From Propionibacteriales bacterium (GTDB lineage: Bacteria; Actinomycetota; Actinomycetes; Propionibacteriales; Nocardioidaceae), in assembly GCA_026392415.1 (NCBI GenBank), contig JAPLCC010000018.1, positions 1 through 52,581 of the forward strand: 52,581 nt of DNA. The letters are read 5' to 3'. A program made the position numbers and the translations under genes. How positions within the stretch are numbered: the first letter of the stretch is position 1; the number at the start of each line of letters is the position of its first letter. Of this stretch, positions 7,433 to 17,062 are shown piece by piece. The notes under the pieces were generated by a model. It made no database searches, was not told where the DNA came from, and worked only from the letters and a program-made list of their open reading frames with translations.

Positions 7433-8254
7433 TCAGTCCGGAGCCCAGCAGCGGCCGAACATCTGGCCCATGTCCCACTGTTCCCTGGTGGGCCACTCGT
7501 AGCCCCACTCGAAGACGAGCGGGTCCTCGGCGCGGTCGGCCGCAGCGTCCTCGCACTGGGTGCGGCCGGCGGCACGGACCTTCTTCTCACCGGGGTACTT
7601 GCCCTCGTCGAAGACCACCACGTCGATGGCCCGCCAGGTGTGTTTCGCCGAGCACAGCACGCGCTCGAAGTTCTTGGCGTCGGGCGCCGCAGTGCCGCAC
7701 ATCGCGTACCGGTCGCGGACCTTGGACTGGTCCAGGACGCCCTTGAGGCTGGTGGTGAGCTCGGCGAGGGTCGACGTGCCGGCCAGCAGGACGGCATCGC
7801 AGCGGTACCACTCGGCACCGGCGTCGGACTCCTTGACCGTGGGGGTGAACCACACCGGCCGGATCATGCTCAGGCGCAGGCGTTCGCGGCTGCCACCGAC
7901 GTACTTGATCAGGGCCTGCGGGCAGGCCGTGGCGACCTGCGCCTGGACCCGGTCGGAGTCGACCGCGACCAGGTGGCCGTCGACGACGGCGTCGATCGTG
8001 CCGATCGCGACGGTCTCGCTGGTGTGCCTCGCGCTGCACTTCACCGGCTCGATCTCCGTGGTCGGCGCGACAGCGGTCTCGAACGGCAGCGGGTAGCAGG
8101 CGCCCGCCTTCGGCGCCGTCGGCGGTTCGGCGGCAGCGGTCTGCGTCGTCGACGGATTCTTCGGACCCTCGGTGTTGTCGTCGCCACCACCACCGCAGGC
8201 GGTCAACGTCGCCACCAGGACGAGGGCCACCGATCCGAGCAGGGAGCGGCGCAT
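7433..8254 (-). CDS. Lipoprotein with septum-formation-like domain (second of a tandem pair)
   Basis: A 273-residue predicted lipoprotein: basic start MRRSLLGS, hydrophobic core, lipobox LTAC with the lipidated cysteine near residue 20, then a flexible Gly/Asp/Thr linker. The mature part has two Cys-containing halves resembling the septum-formation (DUF4190-associated) domain: ACYPLPF ... VKCSARHTSETVAIG and WYRCDAV ... VLCSAKHTWRAIDVV. Its second half closely parallels the upstream protein (WYRCDVV, CSAKHDWRAVTTV), so the two arose by duplication. The ATG at 8254 overlaps the upstream stop (ATGA), which fixes the start; a longer version would run inside the neighbour. Function is unknown; presumably outside the membrane. 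Confidence 0.8.
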   Translation of the reverse strand: MRRSLLGSVALVLVATLTACGGGGDDNTEGPKNPSTTQTAAAEPPTAPKAGACYPLPFETAVAPTTEIEPVKCSARHTSETVAIGTIDAVVDGHLVAVDSDRVQAQVATACPQALIKYVGGSRERLRLSMIRPVWFTPTVKESDAGAEWYRCDAVLLAGTSTLAELTTSLKGVLDQSKVRDRYAMCGTAAPDAKNFERVLCSAKHTWRAIDVVVFDEGKYPGEKKVRAAGRTQCEDAAADRAEDPLVFEWGYEWPTREQWDMGQMFGRCWAPD

Positions 8255-9069
8255 CACTTCGCGGTCCTCGCCCAACACACCGAGCGACGGATTCCGGCGT
8301 CCCACTCGGGCTTGTGGAAGAAGGTGAAGCCGTACTCGAACTCCGCCGGGTAGTTCAGCCACGCCTTGACCGACTGAGCACAGAACGAACGGGTGCGGCT
8401 CTCCATGACCCGGTCACCGGGGTACTTGTCGTCCGGCTTGCCGAGCTTGACGGTGGTGACTGCCCGCCAGTCGTGCTTGGCCGAGCAGGGCACCTTGGCA
8501 CCCTCGGCGACCGAGGCGCCGCGCGCGCAGCTGAGCCAGCTGTCCTTGGGGCGGCCGGAGAGCATCCCCTTCGCGGTCTCGGGGAGCGGGCGGTAGTCGG
8601 GACTCGACGAGTTGCCGCCGACGACGTCGCAGCGGTACCAGCGCGCACCCTTCTTCCAGGCCTTCTCCGACGGCCGGAACCAGGCCCAGCTGATCGTGGT
8701 GCGCAGCACCAGGCTCTCGTCGGCGCCGACGAACTTGGCAAACGCCTTCGAGCACGTCCGGTAGGCGAAGTTGCCGAGGTCCGGGTCGTCGTACTCGACG
8801 TCGTCGTACTCGGCCGGGAGCCCACCGGTCACGAAGGTCTCCGCGGTGTGCTCCATCGTGCAGTCGACGGCCTTGGTCGCGTTCGCCGGCTGGGCGACGT
8901 CGTCGGGTGTCAACGTGCGGCACACGCCGTTGTTCGGGACCTCGACGGAGTCGACCAGGTCAGGGTCGGTGTTGCCGCCCTGGTCCTCGGAGCCACAGGC
9001 GCTGAGAGTGCCGCCGGTGAGCAGCAGCAGGCCGAGGAGGAGTACGGCGACGGCGCGTCGCTGCGTCAT
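8254..9069 (-). CDS. Lipoprotein with septum-formation-like domain (first of a tandem pair)
   Basis: A 271-residue lipoprotein with signal MTQRRAVAVLLLGLLLL and lipobox LSAC (C25). The mature protein carries paired Cys motifs: GVCRTLTPDD ... VDCTMEHTAETFVTG, GARWYRCDVVGG, LSCARGA ... VPCSAKHDWRAVTTV, FCAQSV, and a terminal VCWARTAK. The spacing matches the downstream paralogue, so the cysteines probably form equivalent disulfides. A good ribosome-binding site (AAGGGAG, 8 bases before ATG) supports the start. First gene of a two-gene operon. Confidence 0.8.
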   Translation of the reverse strand: MTQRRAVAVLLLGLLLLTGGTLSACGSEDQGGNTDPDLVDSVEVPNNGVCRTLTPDDVAQPANATKAVDCTMEHTAETFVTGGLPAEYDDVEYDDPDLGNFAYRTCSKAFAKFVGADESLVLRTTISWAWFRPSEKAWKKGARWYRCDVVGGNSSSPDYRPLPETAKGMLSGRPKDSWLSCARGASVAEGAKVPCSAKHDWRAVTTVKLGKPDDKYPGDRVMESRTRSFCAQSVKAWLNYPAEFEYGFTFFHKPEWDAGIRRSVCWARTAK

Positions 9070-9085
9070 CGCGTGGGCTCCCTTC

Positions 9086-9595
9086 TCAGGCGGTCAGCAG
9101 TGCCGCGATGGTAGCGCCCAGTGCGTAGGCGCCCTCGGTCGCGGCGTCGTCCACCTCACCCAGGACGCCGAGCACGTCGTAACCCGGGCGCCAGCCGAGT
9201 GCGCCGACGATCGACTGCACGGAGCGCTGGGCGCCGGTGAGGTCGTAGCGGCCGTGCAGCCAGAGCCCGTAGGGCCGCCCGGTCGTCGAGCCCGTGGCAT
9301 CGGTCGCGTCGCCCGGCGCCCCACTGGGGTCGAGTGAGCCGCCGATGGCGAGGAACGTGCTGTCGAAGAAGTGCTTGAGGGCGCCGCTCATGTAGCCGAA
9401 GTTGGCCGTGGTCCCGAGCAGGTAGCCATCGGCGGCCAGGACGTCCTCGGCGGTGGCATCGAGCGCGGCCCGGACCTCGACTTCCACCCCCGCACCTGCC
9501 TGGACCTCCTCGTCGTGGGCGCCCGCGACGATCTGGTCGAGCAGCGTCTGCATCGACCGGGTCGGGGAGTGGTGCACGATCAGCAAGCGGGCCAC
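9086..9595 (-). CDS. Flavodoxin-family / NAD(P)H-dependent FMN oxidoreductase
   Basis: A 169-residue flavodoxin-like protein. The phosphate loop is VHHSPTRSMQTLLDQI at the N-terminus. The FMN-side loop is LLGTTANFGYMSGALKHFFDSTF (~59-81), and a later GRPYGLWLHGRYDLTGAQRSV corresponds to the second flavin contact. Such proteins carry FMN and act as quinone or nitro reductases or electron carriers; the partner is unknown. GTG at 9595 is the start: TAGTCT lies exactly 6 bases upstream on the minus strand, another leaderless promoter. It shares the short region 9596-9668 with the divergent leucine leader promoter. Confidence 0.8.
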   Translation of the reverse strand: MARLLIVHHSPTRSMQTLLDQIVAGAHDEEVQAGAGVEVEVRAALDATAEDVLAADGYLLGTTANFGYMSGALKHFFDSTFLAIGGSLDPSGAPGDATDATGSTTGRPYGLWLHGRYDLTGAQRSVQSIVGALGWRPGYDVLGVLGEVDDAATEGAYALGATIAALLTA

Positions 9596-9653
9596 GAACC
9601 GAGACTAGATGAGCAAGACGTCTGGGCCACGTCACGACGAAGACGCGTCCTGT

Positions 9654-9659
9654 TAGAGT
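9654..9659 (+). promoter_or_regulatory. -10 element of the leuA leader promoter
   Basis: TGTTAGAGT matches an extended -10 (TG-n-TAGAGT). It is 9 bases before the first ATG of the leader peptide, so the transcript would carry only a few untranslated bases. No convincing -35 is seen. Confidence 0.5.
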
Positions 9660-9668
9660 GAAGGCCTC

Positions 9669-11535
<1,867 letters not shown>

Positions 11536-11537
11536 GC

Positions 11538-12410
11538 ATGGGTCGCGCCGCGTTGGCCTCGGAGATGGTCGGCCAGTGCTTCGTCGACGGGCCACGCGGC
11601 CGCGACCGCCTCGAGTTCACCGAGTACGGCGGCGGGGACGCCTGGGTCGTCCTGGTCCCGCCGCTCCTGGTGCCTCGCCGCGTGCACGCGCACACGGCGC
11701 GCATTCTGGCGTCGTCCGGCCTGCACGTCGTGGTGCTCGACCCGCTCGGCCACGGCCGTTCGGACCGTCCCGAGGACCCGCTGGCGTACTCGGTGACGGC
11801 GTTCGCCCACCAGGTGATCGCGCTGCTCGACCACATGGGCGCGACCCGTGCTGTCATCGGCGGCAGCTCGCTCGGCGCCAACGTCGCCCTCGAGGTGGCC
11901 ACGATCGCCCCGGAGCGGGTCTCGGGCCTGGTCCTCGACGGCCCGGTGCTCGACAACGCGCTGGCGGTGCAGGTATCGGTCCTGACCCCGGTTCTGCTCG
12001 CTGCGCGCTTCGCGCCCTTGACGGTGTCGGCCGTGCGGGTGGCGACCCGCCCGTGGCCGCGCCGGATGCTGCCGGAGTGGCTGCGGCTCGCGCTCGAGAC
12101 GCTCGACCAGCGCCCCGGTGCCGTCGCCGCTGCGGTGCACGGTGTTCTCTACGGCCGGTTCGGACCGTCTTCGGCCGAGCGTGCCGCGATCACGGCGCCG
12201 ACGCTGATCCTGGCCCGCTCGCACGACCCGTTCCATCCGGTCGCCGATGCAGACCTGCTGGCCGGCGAGATCGCCGGTTCCACGACCGAGTACGCCTCGG
12301 CGCCGCTCGAGTGGCGCCGCCGCCCGGAGCGGCTCGACCTGGTCGTGACCCGGTTCGCACGCGAGTGTGCGCGCGGCGGGTTGCGGGTTCGTCGTACCCG
12401 CTCCTCGTGA
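11538..12410 (+). CDS. Alpha/beta-hydrolase fold protein, catalytic His not evident
   Basis: A 290-residue alpha/beta hydrolase. The oxyanion region is VVLVPPLLVPRRVHAHTAR and the strand-4 signature VVVLDPLGHGRSDRPED. The nucleophile elbow is GGSSLGANVALEV (Ser near residue 115), and the acid is probably Asp in ILARSHDPFHPV. The last strand-loop, where the catalytic His is normally found, reads TTEYASAPLEWRRRPERLD and has no histidine, so hydrolysis is doubtful or the His lies elsewhere. It starts 2 bases after the leuA stop, so the two are cotranscribed. The basic tail RGGLRVRRTRSS is unusual. Substrate unknown. Confidence 0.75.
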   Translation: MGRAALASEMVGQCFVDGPRGRDRLEFTEYGGGDAWVVLVPPLLVPRRVHAHTARILASSGLHVVVLDPLGHGRSDRPEDPLAYSVTAFAHQVIALLDHMGATRAVIGGSSLGANVALEVATIAPERVSGLVLDGPVLDNALAVQVSVLTPVLLAARFAPLTVSAVRVATRPWPRRMLPEWLRLALETLDQRPGAVAAAVHGVLYGRFGPSSAERAAITAPTLILARSHDPFHPVADADLLAGEIAGSTTEYASAPLEWRRRPERLDLVVTRFARECARGGLRVRRTRSS

Positions 12411-12423
12411 CGCGAGCAACGCG

Positions 12424-13260
12424 CTAACGGGCACCGAGCTTCTCGGTGTCGAGCTTGATTTCCTCGTGCATCCGCGCGCGGACGTTCGCCCGCAGCTCGG
12501 TCGCCGACTCCCGGATCGCGTCCGAGATCAGCTCGTGGACCCGGGGGTCGTCCAGGGCACCCTCGGCGATCCGGAAGACGGTGTCGGCGACCAGCCGGAC
12601 CACGTCGTCGTGGAACGGCACGAACTTGAGCCGCCCGGTCGTCTGGTCCCGCCTGATCAGGTCGAGGACCAGTGTGTCGAGCTCGGCACGGTTCTCGTCG
12701 ATCGCGCTCGCGATGTGGCGCGTGTAGTTGCCGGTCTGGATGACCGCGATCACCTCGTCGAGCACGGCGACCGTCACGGGCCGTCGGATGACGCCGACGA
12801 TGGTGTCGGCGAACCTCCCGACGAGGTAGGCCGTTGCGCGGTCGCCGACGGCGCGGTCGGCGGCACGACCGAGGCGGATCAGGATGATCACGATGCGGAT
12901 CAGCCGGAATCCGCGGAACGCCGGGTGGGACAGCGGGATCATGCCGAGGATCTCGTACCAGTACAGCCGCAGGAATCGGGTGCCCATCCGCGACCGCCGC
13001 CAGCGGACGAGGAAGTCGACCGCGAAGATCGCGCAGATGACGTAGTCGGCGGTCACGACGCGGTCATGGACGTCGGGGTCGACGTCCCAGAACGTCACCC
13101 ACGTCAACAGCACCACGGACACGACGGCCAGCACGAGCATCAGCCAGTCGACCAGGGTGGTGGGCGGCGCGGCCGGCCTGCCTTCTCTGCGGCGTGGCCC
13201 GCTGCCCGACCACTGCGTTGTCGAGGTGTCCGCGGCGGCGACCGGTTCCGTCGTACTCAT
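12424..13260 (-). CDS. Ion-transport-like membrane protein with voltage-sensor segment but no pore signature
   Basis: A 278-residue membrane protein similar to the first half of voltage-gated (Ion_trans) channels. Hydrophobic spans occur at about 37-58 (LVDWLMLVLAVVSVVLLTW), 67-86 (VVTADYVICAIFAVDFLVRW) and 96-112. These are followed by an S4-like helix with arginines every third position: FRGFRLIRIVIILIRLGR. No P-loop or TVGYG-type filter follows. The remaining ~135 residues are polar and helical (cytoplasmic), ending HEEIKLDTEKLGAR. It therefore looks like a voltage-sensor-only protein. TAGGGT lies 6 bases before the ATG. Convergent with the hydrolase gene, 13 bases apart. Confidence 0.65.
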   Translation of the reverse strand: MSTTEPVAAADTSTTQWSGSGPRRREGRPAAPPTTLVDWLMLVLAVVSVVLLTWVTFWDVDPDVHDRVVTADYVICAIFAVDFLVRWRRSRMGTRFLRLYWYEILGMIPLSHPAFRGFRLIRIVIILIRLGRAADRAVGDRATAYLVGRFADTIVGVIRRPVTVAVLDEVIAVIQTGNYTRHIASAIDENRAELDTLVLDLIRRDQTTGRLKFVPFHDDVVRLVADTVFRIAEGALDDPRVHELISDAIRESATELRANVRARMHEEIKLDTEKLGAR

Positions 13261-13297
13261 GGGCGCACCCTAAGCGGGCGCCCAACCCGGCCGGGCG

Positions 13298-14344
13298 TCA
13301 GCAGCCGGCTGCGTAGACGTAGCAACGCAGCGCGGGTTCCTTCGGGAGCAACGGGGCGCCCGAGAGCGTGAGGCTCGGCACGACGGTGAGGAGCAGGTTC
13401 GGCAGGGCACTGAGCACCGGCGTGAACGACGCCACGTCGAGCGGGTTGATGCCGGGCATGTAGATCTTGGTGCACCAGGACCGGTCGATGCGCGACAGCT
13501 TCGCGGGGCCGGTGTGGTCGAGCGCGTCCGTGACGGCGGCGAACACCGCAGGACTGACCGTGCCCATGAGGATGTGCTCGTAGGGGTCGAGCGGGCACAC
13601 GTCCTGGACGGCGATGTTGGCCTTGTTGCCCTGGCCGGTGGTCAGGGCGGCGGACGGCGGCGGCACGACCACCTCGTCGTGCTTCGTGTAGATGTTCGTG
13701 TAGTCGATGCCGGCGAAGGTCTCGGCGCGGCTGTTGAGCGCCTTCATGAAGGCCGAGCCCGCCTTCTGCTGCCAGACCGCAGGTACGCAGGTGGTGAGCC
13801 CGGGGATGCAGCCGGCCAGCACCGTGGTGCCGTGGTTGGAGGGCGCCATCCCGATCAGCTCCGCGACCTTCGTGCGGAGGTCCGGCCAGAAGCGCAGTGC
13901 CCAGCGCGGGTTCATCCCGCCCTGGCTGTGGCCCAGGATCGCGATCTTCTTCCCGGTGCGCCGGTACATCGTGCGGATCGCGTTGACGTGGTACTCCGCG
14001 GCGACCTGGATGTCCCCGAACGTGTGGAACGGCATCGTCACGGTGCAGTAGTAGCGGCCCTGCCCGGCGAACACCTTCGCCCAGTTCCAGGAGTAGTTCT
14101 CGACCGGTGTCACGCTGGTGGCCGGGCTGAGCAGGATCGGCCGTGGGCCGGTCTTCGGGTCTCCGTGGCACGCCAGCGCCGCGTCGAGGGTGCTCGCGGG
14201 CACCGTCAGTTTCGGCCCCGGCCGGTCCAGCGGCGCGTAGGACGGCGACGTGGTGTCCGCACGCGCCGGTCCTGCAACCGGCCCGGCGAGGGCAGCGGTG
14301 AGGGCGGTGCCCAGCAGGAGCAGGCTGATCAGCAGACGGCGCAT
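13298..14344 (-). CDS. Secreted lipase / esterase (alpha/beta hydrolase)
   Basis: A 348-residue exported lipase. Signal peptide MRRLLISLLLLGTALTAALA with a likely cut after ARA-DTT (~residue 30). The lipase elbow is KIAILGHSQGGMNPRWAL (Ser near residue 144). A His-containing YEHILMGTVSPAVF and Asp in DEVVVPPPSAAL could complete the triad. Paired cysteines (HGDPKTG upstream Cys, CIPGLTTC, DVCPLDPY, SWCTK, RCYVYAAGC) suggest disulfides. The layout resembles Candida antarctica lipase B-like bacterial lipases. No upstream TAnnnT at the leaderless spacing and no strong ribosome-binding site were seen. Divergent from recO, with 57 bases between starts. Confidence 0.8.
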   Translation of the reverse strand: MRRLLISLLLLGTALTAALAGPVAGPARADTTSPSYAPLDRPGPKLTVPASTLDAALACHGDPKTGPRPILLSPATSVTPVENYSWNWAKVFAGQGRYYCTVTMPFHTFGDIQVAAEYHVNAIRTMYRRTGKKIAILGHSQGGMNPRWALRFWPDLRTKVAELIGMAPSNHGTTVLAGCIPGLTTCVPAVWQQKAGSAFMKALNSRAETFAGIDYTNIYTKHDEVVVPPPSAALTTGQGNKANIAVQDVCPLDPYEHILMGTVSPAVFAAVTDALDHTGPAKLSRIDRSWCTKIYMPGINPLDVASFTPVLSALPNLLLTVVPSLTLSGAPLLPKEPALRCYVYAAGC

Positions 14345-14401
14345 GGCGGTTCAACGGGGTGGCGTCGGGATTCGTCACGGTCCTGGCCGCACAATGGAGG
14401 G

Positions 14402-15154
14402 GTGCCGCTCTACCGTGACGAAGCGATCGTCCTGCGCACCCACAAACTGGGTGAAGCGGACCGCATCATCACGCTGCTGACCCGCGAGAACGGTCGGGTC
14501 CGTGCGGTCGCCAAGGGCGTTCGTCGTACGACGTCACGATGGGGCTCGCGGCTCGAGCCGTTCACGCACGTGGACCTCCAGCTCGCCGAGGGCCGCAATC
14601 TCGACACGATCACCCAGGCCGAGACACGGGGTGCCTACGGGGCGCTGGTCGGTCGTGACTACGACCGCTACACCGCGGGCACGGTGATGCTCGAGACCGC
14701 CGAACGGCTCGTGGTCGAGGAGCGGGAGCCGGCACGCCAGCAGTTCGGCCTCCTGCTCGGCGGTCTCAACGCGATGGCAGCGGGGGAGCGCGGGGCCAAC
14801 CACGTCCTGGACTCCTACCTGCTGCGGGCGCTGGCCATCGCCGGCTACGCCCCGGCCTTCGTCGAGTGCGCCCACTGCGGCCGCCCGCCGGTGACGGCGA
14901 CCGGCGAGTTCGGCCACCACCGCTGGTTCAACCCGTCGATGGGCGGCGTCCTCTGCTCGACGTGCCGGATCCCCGGCTCGGCCACGCCGGCTCCGGAGAC
15001 CCTGACCCTGCTCGGTGCCCTGCTCGCCGGCGACTGGCCGGTCATCGAGGCCGCCGAGCTTCGCCACGTGCGCGAAGCAAGCGGACTGGTGTCCGCGTTC
15101 GTGCAGTGGCAGCTCGAGCGCGGGCTGCGTTCGCTGGCCTACGTCGAGCGCTGA
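14402..15154 (+). CDS. recO: DNA repair protein RecO
   Basis: A 250-residue RecO, which helps load RecA on SSB-coated gaps in the RecF pathway. The N-terminal OB fold opens PLYRDEAIVLRTHKLGEADRIITLL and GVRRTTSRWGSRLEPFTHVDLQL. The C-terminal domain carries a zinc site from CAHCGRPP and CSTCRIP. The GTG at 14402 matches the family N-terminus; CACAAT lies 6 bases before it, so the apparent GGAGG directly next to the GTG is probably coincidence and the mRNA leaderless. Convergent with uppS, 25 bases apart. Confidence 0.95.
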   Translation: MPLYRDEAIVLRTHKLGEADRIITLLTRENGRVRAVAKGVRRTTSRWGSRLEPFTHVDLQLAEGRNLDTITQAETRGAYGALVGRDYDRYTAGTVMLETAERLVVEEREPARQQFGLLLGGLNAMAAGERGANHVLDSYLLRALAIAGYAPAFVECAHCGRPPVTATGEFGHHRWFNPSMGGVLCSTCRIPGSATPAPETLTLLGALLAGDWPVIEAAELRHVREASGLVSAFVQWQLERGLRSLAYVER

Positions 15155-15179
15155 CGCTGCCGAGTCGTAGGAGGCGTCC

Positions 15180-16010
15180 TCAGCCGGTCGGGTTGGGCTC
15201 TGCGCCGCCGTACCGCCGGTCGCGACGGGCGTAGGTGTCGATGGCCTGCCAGAGGTGGCGGCGATCGACGTCGGGCCACAGCACGTCGGTGAAGACGAAC
15301 TCGGAGTACGCCGCCTGGTAGAGCATGAAGTTCGAGAGTCGCTGCTCGCCCGAGGTGCGCCAGATGAGGTCGGCGTCGGGCAACTCGGGCACGTAGAGGT
15401 AGCGGGCGAGAGTGCGCTCGTCGACCTTCTCCGGGTTGATCTTGCCCGCCGCCACGTCGCGGGCGAGCCCCCGGGCCGCGTCACCGAGCTCGGAGCGGCC
15501 GCCGTAGTTGACGCACATCGTGAGGGTGAGGACGTCGTTGTCCTTCGTCATCTCCTCGGCGACCTGCAGTTCGTTGATGACCGACTTCCAGAGCTTCGGC
15601 GCGCGCCCTGCCCAGCGCACGCGCACACCCAGCTCGTGCATCTCGTCGCGACGGCGACGGATCACGTCACGGTTGAACCCCATCAGGAACTTGACCTCGT
15701 CGGGACTGCGTGACCAGTTCTCGGTGGAGAACGCGTACGCCGAGATCGCCTTCACGCCGATCTCGATCGCGCCCTCGACCACGTCGAACAGGCTGGACTC
15801 ACCCTCCTCGTGCCCCCTCGTCCGCGGCAGGCCCCGCTCCTTGGCCCACCGACCGTTGCCGTCCATCACGATCGCGACGTGGTGGGGAACCAGTTCGGGC
15901 TGGATCGCCGGCGGGGTCGCGCCCGAGGGGTGCGGCGTCGGCGGCCTGACATCGGTACGACGAGCGGCGGTCGCCGCGGCAGCGCGGGAACGTCGGGAAG
16001 CGCGAGTCAC
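15180..16010 (-). CDS. uppS: Isoprenyl transferase (polyprenyl diphosphate synthase, UppS family)
   Basis: A 276-residue cis-prenyltransferase that elongates allylic diphosphates with IPP to make the decaprenyl/undecaprenyl lipid carrier for peptidoglycan and other envelope glycans. Motifs: HVAIVMDGNGRWAKERGLPR (catalytic Asp in MDGNGRW), GHEEGESSLFDVV, AYAFSTENWSRSPDEVKFLM, TLTMCVNYGGRSE and the C-terminal DLIWRTSGEQRLSNFMLYQ. An N-terminal basic/Pro extension of ~40 residues precedes the core. GTG 16010 is used; CAGACT lies 7 bases upstream. Partnered with recO as in mycobacteria. Confidence 0.95.
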   Translation of the reverse strand: MTRASRRSRAAAATAARRTDVRPPTPHPSGATPPAIQPELVPHHVAIVMDGNGRWAKERGLPRTRGHEEGESSLFDVVEGAIEIGVKAISAYAFSTENWSRSPDEVKFLMGFNRDVIRRRRDEMHELGVRVRWAGRAPKLWKSVINELQVAEEMTKDNDVLTLTMCVNYGGRSELGDAARGLARDVAAGKINPEKVDERTLARYLYVPELPDADLIWRTSGEQRLSNFMLYQAAYSEFVFTDVLWPDVDRRHLWQAIDTYARRDRRYGGAEPNPTG

Positions 16011-16057
16011 GGGGGTCAGTCTGTCAGGACGGCCAGCCCGAACCCGCAGACCTCGAC

Positions 16058-17062
16058 TCAGTGCTCGTCGTAGTGCGCGCCGTGCTCGGCGTGCCGGTGA
16101 CCGTCGTGGACGTAGTCGACGTGGTCGTCGTGCGGGACCGCGAGGTGGCCGCAGCCGGGGCCGTGGGCGTGGGGGTGCTCGTCGCAGGCCTCGTGGACGG
16201 GGATCTGGCCCTCGGCGAAGGGCTCGCTCAGGCGTGCGCGTCGGCGGGTCCAGATGCCGATCGGCCAGGCCACGACGTAGCAGGCCAGGGCCAGCAGGAC
16301 GATCGTCGGTCCGGGTGCGACGTTGGCCTTGTACGAAGCGAAGGTGGCCAGGACCAGGCCGCCGACCGACGCGAAGGCACCGAGCACCATCGCTGCTGCG
16401 ATGGTGGTGCGGAAGGACCGGGTCAGTTGTTGGGAGGTCGCCACCGGGACCACCATCAGCGCCGACACGAGCAGGAGGCCGACGGTCCGCATGGCGACCG
16501 TGACGCTGACTGCGGCGAGCACAGCCACCAGCAGGTTGTAGGCGCGCACCTGCAGTCCGGCGACCCGGGCGAACTCCTGGTCCTGTGCGACTGCGAAGAG
16601 CTGTGGGGCCAGCCCGACGCTCAGCCCGATGACGGCGATGGACAGCACCATGGTGACGATGACGTCGCCGGCAGAGATCGTCGTGAGGGACCCGAAGAGG
16701 TAGCGGTTGAGGGATGCCGCACTCTGCCCGTCGATGCCGCTGACCAGGATGCCGCCGGCCAGGCCGCCGTAGAACAGCAGGGCGAGGGCGACGTCACCGT
16801 TGGTCTGGCCGCGTTCACGAATGGTCTCGATGAGTACGGCGCCCAGCACCGCCACGACGACCGCTGCCCAGGTGGGCGAGGTGTTGGTGACCAGGCCGAT
16901 CGCGACGCCGGTGACGGCGACGTGGCCGATGCCGTCACCCATCAGCGCGAGTCGGCGCTGGACGAGGAAAGTGCCGATCGCCGGCGCGGCCAGGCCGGTG
17001 AGCAGTGCAGCGATGAGGGCGCGCTGCATGAAGGGGAGAGCGAACAGCTCGGCGGGACTCAT
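16058..17062 (-). CDS. znuB: Zinc ABC transporter permease
   Basis: A 334-residue ABC-3 family permease with about eight to nine hydrophobic spans: PFMQRALIAALLTGLAAPAIGTFLVQRRLALMGD, the GHVAVTGVAIGL segment, and later LLLVSALMVVPVATSQQL (the cytoplasmic EAA-like loop is in this region). The C-terminus is strongly His/Asp-rich (HPHAHGPGCGH, HDDHVDYVHDGHRHAEHG), likely a cytoplasmic zinc-binding tail. The ATG at 17062 overlaps the znuC stop (ATGA); the frame stays open far upstream, but that part lies within znuC. Last gene of the znuACB operon. Confidence 0.92.
   Translation of the reverse strand: MSPAELFALPFMQRALIAALLTGLAAPAIGTFLVQRRLALMGDGIGHVAVTGVAIGLVTNTSPTWAAVVVAVLGAVLIETIRERGQTNGDVALALLFYGGLAGGILVSGIDGQSAASLNRYLFGSLTTISAGDVIVTMVLSIAVIGLSVGLAPQLFAVAQDQEFARVAGLQVRAYNLLVAVLAAVSVTVAMRTVGLLLVSALMVVPVATSQQLTRSFRTTIAAAMVLGAFASVGGLVLATFASYKANVAPGPTIVLLALACYVVAWPIGIWTRRRARLSEPFAEGQIPVHEACDEHPHAHGPGCGHLAVPHDDHVDYVHDGHRHAEHGAHYDEH

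Noticed and set aside
13514..15154. A 546-residue frame extending recO upstream
   Set aside because: The upstream part is antisense to the secreted lipase; recO similarity begins at GTG 14402.
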